This document shows positions 35,128-43,945 of a stretch of DNA of 64,000 nucleotides, piece after piece (position 1 is the first letter of the stretch; the number at the start of each line of letters is the position of its first letter). Made by a program: the position numbers and the translations under genes. Under the pieces are notes generated by a model. It did no database searches. It saw nothing but the letters and a program-made list of their open reading frames with translations, and was not told the origin of the DNA. The stretch lies in the NCBI RefSeq assembly GCF_006539985.1, contig NZ_BJOB01000006.1, forward strand, positions 32,929 to 96,928, given 5' to 3'. Source of the DNA: Kurthia gibsonii. Lineage in GTDB: Bacteria; Bacillota; Bacilli; Bacillales_A; Planococcaceae.

Positions 35128-35967
35128 TCATCCTTCCGTTAAAAACTGAATAAACTTCTCTACTTCCACTGTGCGTACTTTGGTTAAAAGATAGGTCGTC
35201 GAAATCGGTGGTGAGATGGCTTGTGCTGGGATTGTCATGACTTCGTTCATTTCTTGAATCATTGAATACGGTAAATAGGCACTGCCAAGCCCTGCTTCAA
35301 TGAATCGTTTTGTTACTTCAATTTGATTCACTGGCATCGTTCGAACAAGTGGATACGCGTGCTTTAGTTGCTGCAAAAATACATCGCTACAATGAGGGTG
35401 GTTATGCGTCATAATACGGTCTGTTTGCATAACTCGCTCCTCATCCCAAGTCCCTTGTCTTTTCTTCGACGTTAAAAGCATTGGTTCTTCATGTATATGA
35501 AGTGCTTCAATGCTCGGTTGAATCGGTAGAATACGTGCTAATCCAAGATCCGCTCGCCCTGAACTCACCTCTTGCCCCACGTCATAAGAGGAGACAATAT
35601 TCGTTATGACCTCAATCGTTGGATTTTCAGCCATAAACTGCGCCAACCATGTCGGTAATAGTGATGCCGCAATTTGAGGTGCAACTGCGATAACGAGCTT
35701 CTGTTCATATCCCTATTTCCATGATTCAAAAGCTTCCATACCTGCTTCATATTCAGCGAGTAAATCATTCGCAAATGTATAAAATCTCTTCCCTGCTGCT
35801 GTTAATGTGACGCGATTACTCGTGCGATGAAATAACGTTGTATGAATGACTTCTTCTAAACGCTGAATATGTTTCGTCACAGCAGGCTGTGTTAAAAATA
35901 ATTGCTCCGATGCTTGCCTAAAATTTTTCGCTGTTACAACAAATGTTTGTATCCATTTAATTTGCAT
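35128..35967 (-). pseudogene. LysR-type regulator interrupted by one in-frame amber codon
   Basis: Residues 1-84 form the HTH domain (MQIKWIQTFVVTAKN, then TQPAVTKHIQRLEE). At 35713-35715 a TAG interrupts the frame, and the same frame then continues without gap through GYEQKLVIAVAPQIAASLLP and the effector-binding domain to the stop at 35128. Total 279 sense codons plus the TAG is a normal LysR length. A C-to-T change of CAG would create this TAG. A reinitiated effector-domain fragment could start at 35646, but no good ribosome site is seen. Could be a real loss or a sequence error. Confidence 0.85.
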
Positions 35968-35984
35968 AGAAACCCCTCTTTACG

Positions 35985-35999
35985 ATAACGAATCATTAT
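35985..35999. promoter_or_regulatory. LysR-type operator, T-N11-A palindrome
   Basis: ATAACGAATCATTAT is an imperfect palindrome containing T-N11-A, 18 bases upstream of the LysR start and in the divergent region with the methyltransferase gene. It is the expected autoregulatory site. Confidence 0.5.
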
Positions 36000-36088
36000 A
36001 CTAAAACGCTATTTTCTTGAATGTTCTTCGGTATATTTTTCCATTATACTCAAATGAATCACAGCGAATCAATAAGGAGATGGAAAAG

Positions 36089-36559
36089 ATGACCAAACAA
36101 GATTACTGGAATGCGACGCGTTATGATACGCAACACGCCTTCGTTTCACACTACGGAAAAGATATTTTGTCACTATTACAACCACAGCAAGGCGAGACCA
36201 TTATAGATGTTGGATGCGGTACAGGCGACTTAGCGCATGAACTTTCAAAACAAGGTGTTCATGTGATTGGCATTGATGCTTCACCAAATATGATTGCCAC
36301 CGCAAAAGAAAAGTACCCACACATTCCATTCTATGTACAAAGCGCAACACAACTAACAGGCTTTTCAAATGTAGATGCAGTCTTTTCAAACGCGACACTA
36401 CATTGGGTGAAAGAGCCACTCACTGCTCTACAAAGTATGTACGCCATTTTAAAATCAGGTGGAAGATTCGTCGCTGAATTCGGCGGCGCGCACAATGTCG
36501 AAACGATTACACATGCCATCATTGATGAAATCAGACATAAGGAGGAGGTTTTTACATAA
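36089..36559 (+). pseudogene. Class I SAM methyltransferase, 3'-truncated
   Basis: A 156-aa product with the SAM-binding motif IIDVGCGTGDLAHELS (about 38-53), acidic loop GIDASPNMI and VDAVFSNATLHWV, like trans-aconitate/SAM-dependent methyltransferases that are usually about 250 aa. The last 90-100 residues are missing: after residue about 147 the sequence loses similarity to the fold and enters very AT-rich DNA. ATG 36089 follows AAGGAGATG. The break marks the left edge of the accessory region. The remainder was not found elsewhere in the window. Confidence 0.8.
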
Positions 36560-36686
36560 GACTTTAAGACTATTTTGATCATTTTTTATTATATCAAAAG
36601 TATTGACACTAGTTAAATAAGGCTTATAATTTAATATATAAAAGAAAATATATTGAATTTAAGATATTTATATACATATATACCTT

Positions 36687-36721
36687 ATTAATTACCTAAA
36701 ACTATAGTTTTAGTAATTAAT
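36687..36721. repeat. Long AT-rich palindrome upstream of the YkgJ module
   Basis: AAAACTATAGTTTT (36698-36711) is a perfect palindrome, and outside it ATTAATTAC and GTAATTAAT pair again, with two bases against one in the bulge. It lies 66 bases before the YkgJ gene in a 227-bp non-coding stretch. It could be an operator, a transcript-end hairpin or part of a mobile-element end. Confidence 0.7.
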
Positions 36722-36786
36722 AGACCTACTTTCATATATTCTTTTGTAACAATTCAATTCATTATGCAAAATTATAGGAGAAAAAT

Positions 36787-37047
36787 ATGGATCATTTTTT
36801 TTGCGATCAATGTGGTTTATGTTGTCAAAACCTTCATTTATCTGATCAATATTCAGATTTAGATTCTGGAGATGGGACTTGTATGCACTTTGATCGCCAA
36901 AGTAAACTTTGCAAAATTTATGAAACAAGGCCTGAAAAATGCCAAGTTGATCATATGTATTCACTATTTTTCTCGTACATGACAAAAGATGAATACTATC
37001 AACTAAATTATGAAGCATGCCAACTTTTAAAAAATCAAGCTAAGTAA
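36787..37047 (+). CDS. YkgJ-family cysteine-cluster protein
   Basis: An 86-aa protein with the zinc/iron-chelating pattern CDQCGLCCQ (Cys6, 9, 12, 13), then GTCMHFD, KLCKIYETRPEKC and a late cysteine in YEACQLL. The family is proposed to bind iron-sulphur or zinc; its role is not established. AGGAG precedes the ATG. It is the first gene of a three-gene unit with the two membrane-associated proteins that follow, 31 bases apart from the next. Confidence 0.85.
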   Translation: MDHFFCDQCGLCCQNLHLSDQYSDLDSGDGTCMHFDRQSKLCKIYETRPEKCQVDHMYSLFFSYMTKDEYYQLNYEACQLLKNQAK

Positions 37048-37078
37048 TATTCGTCTATAAGACAGAAAGGACGGCACT

Positions 37079-38398
37079 ATGACACAGACTTCCATAACTG
37101 CAGAGTCTAAGCTGAGAAAAAGTCAGGAAAGCCAACAACTTTTCCAACAAGATCATACCTGTGATAAGTACGATTATCTTATTTCAGTAGCATGTGGTGC
37201 AATTGGTGGCTTGATTGATATTTTCCTTGTTGGAGCTCCTGGGAAAAGCGTATTAGGTAAATGGACAGACCAACAGACAGATCAAGCTGTAAAAAAATTC
37301 GCAAAAATGGTGGGCTGGAAACCGAGAGATTCACAAAAGGATAATGTAGCCAGTGCGATTGGTTTTCTTGAAAAGAAATATCGCGTAAATTACGATCAGC
37401 GACATACAAAAGATGTAGATGATTTATTTAATATGTCTGCAAAAAATCACCATATGAAGTCTTTATCTCATGCACCAGATATTGTAGGTTTATTTTTCTC
37501 ACTTTTAAATCAATTTACTTCTACCTCGTCATTTATGGCAGACGGTAAAATTATCACGATTAAAACAGAAACTTTTGAATTACAGGGTGGTAATTTTATC
37601 GCCAAACTATTTTGCGGTATTGCGAATTGGTTTGGTCATATTATGTCAGATATTGCTGGTAGCTCCGGTACACGTGGTAACAGCGGGCGTGGAACGGGTG
37701 TAGTAATGCCTTTTTACGAACTATTTCAATTTTGTACGTTTGGTAAATTTAATGTAGGTAAAGACAAACAAGATTTAGCTACTATTGCGACTCGTGCTTT
37801 TCAAGAAGGTTATGATTTTAGATTTGGTTTAGCAACTGCTATTCCAGTCATTATTACTGATCTAACGATTCGATTAATTTGGTCTTTAAGACGATATTTT
37901 CAATTTCAAAAACCTTTAAAAGAATGCATTCCAACTAAAAAGCACGCTGATTTACGCGTCATGTTGCTATGTGGGTATGGCACACTTTGTGTAATGGATG
38001 GCATGGATGCTGGAATTCGTTCAGGTGGTAACTTTTTAAATTTCTTTATGCGTCTTAATTTAATTGCATGGTTCAGATTTGTCACACTCGTTTTCAAAGA
38101 GGTCTTTATTCGTATCGGTATTGCTGATCCTTTACAAAAACAGATTGAAGCGTATAAAAAAATAAATGAAGCTTTATTGGTTTATTTACATGAGCTTGAA
38201 CAAATTGATTTAGTTCAGTTTAAAAAAGAGACATCCGAGTATCAACAAGTAATCACATTATTTTCTACAGTTAAGACTGAAGAAGATTTAAATGTTGCTT
38301 TATTAAATACTTTCGAACGAATGGGTTATAACAAGCCCTGGGAGAATGATTTTGATTCACATATGTCAAACAAAAATGCAACTTTGACATTTGATTAA
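37079..38398 (+). CDS. Membrane-associated protein of unknown function, 439 aa
   Basis: Hydrophobic segments occur around residues 29-47 (ISVACGAIGGLIDIFLVG), 180-195 (FIAKLFCGIANWFGHI), 260-276 and 298-315 (LRVMLLCGYGTLCVMDGMD), separated by charged, lysine-rich regions. A glycine/serine-rich loop GSSGTRGNSGRGTGVV (about 203-218) stands out. No known domain was recognised, and no signal peptide is seen. AAAGGAC precedes the ATG. It sits between the YkgJ gene and the glycine-zipper gene, and one terminator follows the trio. I infer an effector or sensor module, possibly defence-related. Confidence 0.75.
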   Translation: MTQTSITAESKLRKSQESQQLFQQDHTCDKYDYLISVACGAIGGLIDIFLVGAPGKSVLGKWTDQQTDQAVKKFAKMVGWKPRDSQKDNVASAIGFLEKKYRVNYDQRHTKDVDDLFNMSAKNHHMKSLSHAPDIVGLFFSLLNQFTSTSSFMADGKIITIKTETFELQGGNFIAKLFCGIANWFGHIMSDIAGSSGTRGNSGRGTGVVMPFYELFQFCTFGKFNVGKDKQDLATIATRAFQEGYDFRFGLATAIPVIITDLTIRLIWSLRRYFQFQKPLKECIPTKKHADLRVMLLCGYGTLCVMDGMDAGIRSGGNFLNFFMRLNLIAWFRFVTLVFKEVFIRIGIADPLQKQIEAYKKINEALLVYLHELEQIDLVQFKKETSEYQQVITLFSTVKTEEDLNVALLNTFERMGYNKPWENDFDSHMSNKNATLTFD

Positions 38399-38425
38399 AA
38401 ACTATATTTCACGGAGGAATTAATT

Positions 38426-39451
38426 ATGCCGTTACCAATTATTTTAGGTGTAGGAGCTGCGGTAGCAGGTTTAGTAGGTGTAGGAAGCGGCGTTCGCGGA
38501 GCTGCTAAAATGAAAGAAGCAAATGATACAATGAGCGAAGCAAAAGAGCGTCATGATCAAAATATGGCTGCATTTGAACAAATAAATACAGATACGACGA
38601 AAAAAATGGACGAACTGGGTAATCTAGAATTACAAATTTTAAAAGGTTTTGATACTTTCTCTGATACAATCGAAAAAATTCAAAACCGTCCACAATTCAA
38701 AGAATATAATAAAGAAGGTATTACATTACCAACTTACGATAAAGAAGTATTAAAAAGTGTTTCTGTAGGTGCTGGCGTTCTTTTAGGAGGACTAGGTGGA
38801 GCTACACTTGGTACAGCTGGTGGATTTGCGGCTGCTGGCGCCACTACTTCTGCTGTAATGGCATTAGGTACTGCATCAACTGGAACAGCAATTGCTTCGC
38901 TAAGTGGCGTAGCAGCAACAAATGCTACACTCGCAGCTCTAGGTGGCGGTGCTATTGCTGCTGGTGGTGGCGGTATTGCTCTTGGCACAACGATTCTGGG
39001 TGCAGCCACACTAGGTGTTGGTTTACTAGTAGGAGGAGCAATATTTAGTGTAACAGGTGGTAAATTGTCTGATAAGGCAGATGAAGCTTTTGCACAAATG
39101 GAAAAAGCAGAAGCATCTATTATAGAAATTTGTAATTATTTAAATGAACTAAAGTTAGTAGCTAATCAATATATTCAATCCCTTACAACTGTACAAGAAA
39201 AGTATACACATGCATTTAATTATATTTCATATGTAGTAAATGGCCTACACAAAACAGATTGGAATGACTTCACCGAAGACGAAAAACTAGCAACACAAAA
39301 CGCAGTTCTTCTAGTCGGTTTACTCTACAAAATGTGTAAAGTCAGTCTTGTTCAAAAATCAGATACTGAAGATCATATGAACGCTGTAAACTATGAAGAT
39401 GTATCAACTGCTATTAGTGAATCAGAAGAAGTTTTAGCTAATTTAAATTAA
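38426..39451 (+). CDS. Glycine-zipper membrane protein, 341 aa
   Basis: An N-terminal hydrophobic Gly/Ala segment (residues 4-27), a coiled-coil-like part (about 28-90, KMKEANDTMSEAKERHD), a long Gly/Ala/Thr-rich hydrophobic zone (about 110-215) with repeated GxxxG spacing, and a soluble helical C-terminus (220-341). This layout is like oligomerising pore-forming or membrane-remodelling proteins. The exact family is unknown. GGAGG precedes the ATG, 27 bases after the 439-aa gene. Last gene of the trio. Confidence 0.75.
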   Translation: MPLPIILGVGAAVAGLVGVGSGVRGAAKMKEANDTMSEAKERHDQNMAAFEQINTDTTKKMDELGNLELQILKGFDTFSDTIEKIQNRPQFKEYNKEGITLPTYDKEVLKSVSVGAGVLLGGLGGATLGTAGGFAAAGATTSAVMALGTASTGTAIASLSGVAATNATLAALGGGAIAAGGGGIALGTTILGAATLGVGLLVGGAIFSVTGGKLSDKADEAFAQMEKAEASIIEICNYLNELKLVANQYIQSLTTVQEKYTHAFNYISYVVNGLHKTDWNDFTEDEKLATQNAVLLVGLLYKMCKVSLVQKSDTEDHMNAVNYEDVSTAISESEEVLANLN

Positions 39452-39461
39452 TTAATAATTA

Positions 39462-39497
39462 AATCCCCCTACTTCCAATTGGAAAGGGGGATTCTTT
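39462..39497 (+). terminator. Terminator after the glycine-zipper gene
   Basis: AATCCCCCT pairs with AGGGGGATT, and the loop itself contains the perfect palindrome TTCCAATTGGAA; CTTT follows. Confidence 0.8.
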
Positions 39498-39543
39498 CGT
39501 TTTATAATGTTTTATAAGATTATTAATAAAGGGGGCTCTATAA

Positions 39544-39663
39544 ATGAATTATGGTTGGAAAGGTACATTTGAAGAATTTTTACAGCTTTCTGAAAGTGTG
39601 TTTGTACAAACATTAACCACTATGAAAGCTATAGAAAAATATATTTTAGAACTAAAAGAATAA
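39544..39663 (+). CDS. Possible 39-aa protein
   Basis: ATG 39544 has GGGGG about 9 bases upstream. The product starts MNYGWKGTFEEFLQLSESVF and is a single predicted helix-rich peptide. It could be a genuine small protein or the 5' stub of a lost gene. No family recognised. Confidence 0.4.
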   Translation: MNYGWKGTFEEFLQLSESVFVQTLTTMKAIEKYILELKE

Positions 39664-39682
39664 CTAATATATAGAACTACAA

Positions 39683-40306
39683 TTAAAATTGGCACTGACT
39701 GCCTTTTTTGGACAGTAAGAAAATACCTTCTAAAAACTTAGTCAACAGTAATTTAACGGCGAATAGTTGTTTATCTACTATTCCCTTATATGATTTATTT
39801 CCAAAAGTAATTACAAAAGCTTTTTCCTCTAATTGATGAATTTTTTGTATATCTTTCAACGATATCTTATCTTTACCGTAGTGATGAATAAGCTTTAATT
39901 GCTTTTTAACATAACTTATACTCACATATGTATAACCTTTCGGATGATCTAAAAAACCATGTATTTTTACATATGGACACTCCAATTTAATTTATTTTAA
40001 TTGGGTTTCAAAATATAATTTTCTAATCTCTTCTATGTCTAAACGAAAATTTAAATTTAAATCCCCGCTAGAACTTTTTAAAATTATTTTATTTATCGAG
40101 CCTTCATAATCGAATGCTTCAATTTTGAGAAGAATGTCATCTTTAATGAAATAACTCTTTATTGTCTTAGTAGGTGCAAATATCCCACCTGAGTCTTCAG
40201 CTATAATATAATCATGAAAAACATCTATTTTATGACTACCAATTTTTGAACCGTTTTTTATAATTTCCGAGCCTGTTTTACTAAAAAAGCAATACCATTT
40301 ACTCAC
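39683..40306 (-). pseudogene. Unknown protein split by one in-frame stop
   Basis: The 104-aa frame starting at GTG 40306 ends at a TAA (39994-39992). The same frame continues at once through IKLECPYVKIHGFLDHPKGY to 39683 with a further 100 aa. The second half has no ribosome site and only a TTG as possible start, so the two look like one gene of about 207 codons with a single ochre codon. Both halves are strand-rich with KxxI patterns (DIQKIHQLEEKAFVITFGNKSY, around the middle), loosely PH-like. Two separate small genes cannot be excluded. Confidence 0.55.
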
Positions 40307-40495
40307 TTCTCTCTATATAAAATCTACTTATTCTATAAATTACTCCTACATTACATTTAAAACTCAACTTTTTCATTCAACTTCAAAGAATCTTTCGTTA
40401 ATTGGTAAGCGTGTTTTTGACGAATAAGCATACATTCTTTATACGCTTATTCATGGACTCTTTTTATCCAAATCTTTCGACCTAGTTTAAATAAT

Positions 40496-41620
40496 TTATA
40501 TCCGGCATTTAAATGTAGGGTCTGGTAGGAGTGCATCCATGACTACGCCACCTAGCATATCAAAGCTTAATTCTAAGCCAAGTCCAATAGCTGAAAATAC
40601 CGCAAATTCAGCAAGAGCTGTGACCATTTGATTTTTAGCGTTTCTAAAAGCTTGCTCATTGTTTACGCCTTTAAATAATGCAGTTACATAACTAAGTGCA
40701 GCTGTTGCTAGTTGAACACTTAATAAAGAACCATTTATTTCAATCATACTGGAAAAGAATTCATCGACTACGCCTACTGATAGATCATCGAATACCCAAT
40801 CTAATACGGATCCTGTTGAGTAAGATAATGCGCCTATTCCTGAGCTAGTAAGCGTTGAAAATATAGCCGTCTTGGCTAGTACTTTTTTCTTCTCATTCCA
40901 AGGAAGTTCGCTATTTTGTAATTGATAATATGTAACTAACTGTTTGATTGTAATCCCCAGTAAAGCTGTTGGAGCTATAGATACTAAACCTACTTCGAAG
41001 AATCCAGGTACGATTTGACTTTCGTTATATGAAAGTGTTTCTGCAAGACGATCTTCATTCGACATTTTCACATCTAAGTATTCATCTTGTGTAGGATTTT
41101 TATAGCTTCCTCCGTGTAAATACTCCAGATGAGCAGAATCAGTTGCTAAAATAATATTATCTGAATCACCTGCCAGCTCTATGTTTGTAGCGTTCTCATG
41201 GACTGTCTCAATATGATGTCCTTGTATTCCCTCTACAGGATAAGCTTGTCCAGGTTGCCATTCTCGAATAGCTTCTAACTCATCATTTGTAAAAGATACT
41301 AAATTTCCTTCATCGTCAACATATTGTAGAATCTCGGAAGGTGCATTAACATCTTCACTTGCAAAAAAATGCATCATTTCCCACTCATTTTCAACACCCT
41401 GAGACCGTGCATAGTCGATGGAATTCGTATCAATTTCTTGTGATAATTGTAGTTCTTCAAATCTTTTCGTGACATCTTCTTCGTAATGTAAATACTCTAA
41501 TTCTTTTGGTTCAACCCAAAGTTCATCCACTAACCAACTTGTCCCCACAGTTGTGACACTGAGTACGGGTGTAATTGCTGAGTGATACAAATGATTATAT
41601 TCTGGTCTGATTAATTTCAT
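40496..41620 (-). CDS. GHH/HNH-nuclease-like protein with membrane segments
   Basis: A 374-aa protein. Residues about 130-170 read EGIQGHHIETVHENATNI, then SDNIILATDSAHLEYLHGG, the layout of GHH-type HNH nucleases (paired histidines, the DNI asparagine, late histidines). The N-terminal 125 residues are acidic. The C-terminal half has four Ala/Gly-rich hydrophobic segments (about 207-232, 249-272, 296-318 and 333-360), so the nuclease-like part may be tethered to the membrane. The ATG is four bases after the upstream gene stop. The nuclease call is inferred from motif spacing. Confidence 0.7.
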   Translation of the reverse strand: MKLIRPEYNHLYHSAITPVLSVTTVGTSWLVDELWVEPKELEYLHYEEDVTKRFEELQLSQEIDTNSIDYARSQGVENEWEMMHFFASEDVNAPSEILQYVDDEGNLVSFTNDELEAIREWQPGQAYPVEGIQGHHIETVHENATNIELAGDSDNIILATDSAHLEYLHGGSYKNPTQDEYLDVKMSNEDRLAETLSYNESQIVPGFFEVGLVSIAPTALLGITIKQLVTYYQLQNSELPWNEKKKVLAKTAIFSTLTSSGIGALSYSTGSVLDWVFDDLSVGVVDEFFSSMIEINGSLLSVQLATAALSYVTALFKGVNNEQAFRNAKNQMVTALAEFAVFSAIGLGLELSFDMLGGVVMDALLPDPTFKCRI

Positions 41621-41624
41621 AACA

Positions 41625-42653
41625 TTACATCTCTTTAGTAGGAGCCTTTAAAATTCGCTCAGTCATTTCCGGTTTGATATTTGCATCTAATTTTGAAAAA
41701 ATTTCAGAATATATATTTTGATAATAGATTTGCGTAGGTTGCGTCAAATACTGTAGTTTCCAACCGCCCAGTTCTTTTATAACCTCGCGTAATGTTCCTC
41801 CTGTTTTAACAGTCGATTCATTATCCTTAAAGTACTCGTGTGCTCGTTTAAATGCTTCTACAGCTTTTAGATTATAGGTTTGAATCTTTTCTTCGGATGG
41901 CTTCTCCATGATCTCTGCTGCTAATTTCTTAGTGATCATTTGATATTGTTGAAGTAAATATGGGTATTTCTTCAATGCATCTTTGTTAATGGACTCATCT
42001 AACTTTTCAATTCCCTCCATATTTTCCTTACTATTTAAAACAAATTGATTTAATTTATTTACTTGAGCCTGTAAGTTTCGTTCTTGATTCAGATTAAATT
42101 CTTCCATAAATTCATGACCTAATCGGATTGTTTCGTCTTTTACTTGTTGCGCAAAACTAGCATCCTCTGCTCGGCAATGATCAAAGAAAATACGGCTTGT
42201 ATGATTCATTTTTTCAATAATTGTTGGCTTTGCACGATCTGTTGCATTTTTTAATGTATCTTTCAATAATTCCATATATTCTTCAAAAAAATCTCGATGA
42301 TCTGGAAATTTATTTAACGCTGACTCTAAATATTGTAATTTTGTACGTTGATTGCGCTGATTTTCAATTAATTGCTTCCATTCATTTTGGCGTAATTGAT
42401 CGTATGTTAAGTATGTATGTAAATCATCCTTTAACTGCTGACTGATTGTTTCCTTCGTTTCTGTTAACTGTTGATTCATATGTTGTATGAATTCCTGTGA
42501 TAACTTATCAAATTGATGTGGTGTTGTTAACTCCAGCTGCTCCATTCTTTGAACTAGTTCCATAAATAATACTCGGTCTTTTTTGTTTTGTAACAATAAT
42601 AAAATCAATAAGATTAAACTCACGGTTACAATAATACACGTTGTTAGTAACAT
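41625..42653 (-). CDS. Membrane-anchored coiled-coil protein
   Basis: A 342-aa protein with one N-terminal membrane segment (MLLTTCIIVTVSLILLILLLL) followed by long Gln/Glu/Lys-rich helices (about residues 25-110 and 160-270). The layout resembles RmuC N-termini and other membrane-tethered helical proteins, but no RmuC nuclease core is seen. AAGGAGTG precedes the ATG. It forms a tight two-gene unit with the GHH/HNH-like protein. Confidence 0.75.
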   Translation of the reverse strand: MLLTTCIIVTVSLILLILLLLQNKKDRVLFMELVQRMEQLELTTPHQFDKLSQEFIQHMNQQLTETKETISQQLKDDLHTYLTYDQLRQNEWKQLIENQRNQRTKLQYLESALNKFPDHRDFFEEYMELLKDTLKNATDRAKPTIIEKMNHTSRIFFDHCRAEDASFAQQVKDETIRLGHEFMEEFNLNQERNLQAQVNKLNQFVLNSKENMEGIEKLDESINKDALKKYPYLLQQYQMITKKLAAEIMEKPSEEKIQTYNLKAVEAFKRAHEYFKDNESTVKTGGTLREVIKELGGWKLQYLTQPTQIYYQNIYSEIFSKLDANIKPEMTERILKAPTKEM

Positions 42654-42776
42654 GATGACACTCCTTCTAGGTGATATATTATACCTAGTTCTATTGTCTT
42701 ATAAAATGGATTATTTATCAATTTAAAATATACACAATTTATAGCTTTTTTATCCATTTTTTTCTTGTTTACTAAC

Positions 42777-42812
42777 TAAAAAAACGAACTCTACATCAAA
42801 TGTAAAGTTCAT
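42777..42812 (-). terminator. Terminator at the end of the Wadjet/GIY-YIG unit
   Basis: GAACT-TACAT type stem (42786-42796 with 42800-42810, one mismatch) with a short loop; on the minus strand seven T follow. A related hairpin lies in the repeat copy at 51944. Confidence 0.7.
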
Positions 42813-42908
42813 TCTACCTAAGCTATCGTTCAATATCTACATTAAAGAGTGGCATGAGCTTACCAATCGTATAGTCCTCTAAATAAAAGTGATTCACGAC
42901 ATATTCTA
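42780..42908. repeat. 129-bp direct repeat, left copy
   Basis: Aligns without gaps to 51948-52076 in the same orientation with 21 mismatches by my count (about 84 per cent identity). It contains the terminator hairpin and the last ~28 codons of a GIY-YIG gene. The pair brackets the GIY-YIG/DUF4357 gene and jetABCD. Confidence 0.88.
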
Positions 42909-42921
42909 AAACTTTTTCAAC
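42823..42921 (-). pseudogene. 3' remnant of a GIY-YIG gene
   Basis: The minus strand reads VVNHFYLEDYTIGKLMPLFNVDIER and stop (two blocks around the central Tyr), nearly identical to the C-terminus of the intact protein at 51982 (VVNRFYLEDYAIGKLMPLFNVD...). Nothing upstream of it belongs to that gene; the frame abuts the end of the DUF4357 gene. It is a fragment left by duplication or insertion. Confidence 0.85.
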
Positions 42922-42923
42922 TA

Positions 42924-43763
42924 TTAAACTAAATCTTTTAAACTTTTTTTATATTTGTTTTTCCACTCTGTTAGTCCATTAGCACTTCGTCCCATGACAA
43001 AATCAGCAGCCGCAGATGGACTTGAAAATAATAAATCTTCTTGTACAATGAATTCGCCCTGAATTTCTTTAACTTTTTCTGATTGAATAAGCTCATTTCG
43101 TTTCAGAATGGCTCGTTCACCATAAGATTTCACGTAACTATCTGCAATTTTAGAATTAACTAAAACAACAAACCCTTCTTGTGTTTGAATACCTCTAGCT
43201 TGGGCTCCACGCGCACCCTCGATATAAAATAATTCATCTTCATTAAGTTCAATTTGTTCTTTTATATCCTCAAATAGCTTATGACCTAAAATATTTACTA
43301 GCATCGTTAAATTGCTAATATATTCGTCCATTTCTGCGCGATCAGCTTCAGAGATAGATGGAATAGGTGGAATATTACCATTCATTACGACATAACGCTT
43401 GGCTGCCTTCGCTTTCTCATATAACTTATTTTCAATATATTTAATATGTGCTTTATTAAAATTTTCATCCTTACTAATAAATACAATTACTTCGTTCCAA
43501 AAATCCTTTTCACGTAAATGGTCTTGCAAACGCTTATAGACATCTTCTGCTTCACCAATATATACAGCATCTTTATCTTCTTCATTCTGACCAAATAACA
43601 TATACACACCTGTAGAGCTTAAATTAGGTCGATCTGAGCATTTTTTCACTTCTGTACGTGGGATACGGTAGGCCAACCCTGTCCAATTCGAAAGTTCACA
43701 CGTTAAACGCCCACTTGAATCACCATCAATTAAAAACATTTTAATCGTTTTACCAAAAACCAT
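42924..43763 (-). CDS. GIY-YIG nuclease with C-terminal DUF4357-like domain
   Basis: A 279-aa protein. The GIY-YIG core is STGVYMLFGQ (about residues 50-59) followed by AVYIGEAEDVYKRLQDH (about 66-82), with the conserved glutamate in YIENKLYEKA. The C-terminus SPSAAADFVMGRSANGLTEWKN is the DUF4357 signature. AGAGGTG precedes the ATG. It lies just downstream of jetD inside the same bracketed segment but is separated by about 180 bases, so it may have its own transcript. Confidence 0.9.
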   Translation of the reverse strand: MVFGKTIKMFLIDGDSSGRLTCELSNWTGLAYRIPRTEVKKCSDRPNLSSTGVYMLFGQNEEDKDAVYIGEAEDVYKRLQDHLREKDFWNEVIVFISKDENFNKAHIKYIENKLYEKAKAAKRYVVMNGNIPPIPSISEADRAEMDEYISNLTMLVNILGHKLFEDIKEQIELNEDELFYIEGARGAQARGIQTQEGFVVLVNSKIADSYVKSYGERAILKRNELIQSEKVKEIQGEFIVQEDLLFSSPSAAADFVMGRSANGLTEWKNKYKKSLKDLV

Positions 43764-43945
43764 TTCTTCACCTCTATGTATTGATTTACTTATATCATTT
43801 TACCTTATTTATACTTTAATAGAGATAATTAGTTTAAATTATAGTGGTGGTTTTTGTTATTAATAATTTTATAAATCCCTATATTTTTCATTCATATTTA
43901 TCTTTCCCTCCACAAAAACAAGCCTACTCATCTAGTCGAGTAAGC

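Noticed and set aside
38734..39009. Alanine/proline-rich minus-strand frame
   Set aside because: Shadow of the Gly/Ala-rich zone of the glycine-zipper gene.
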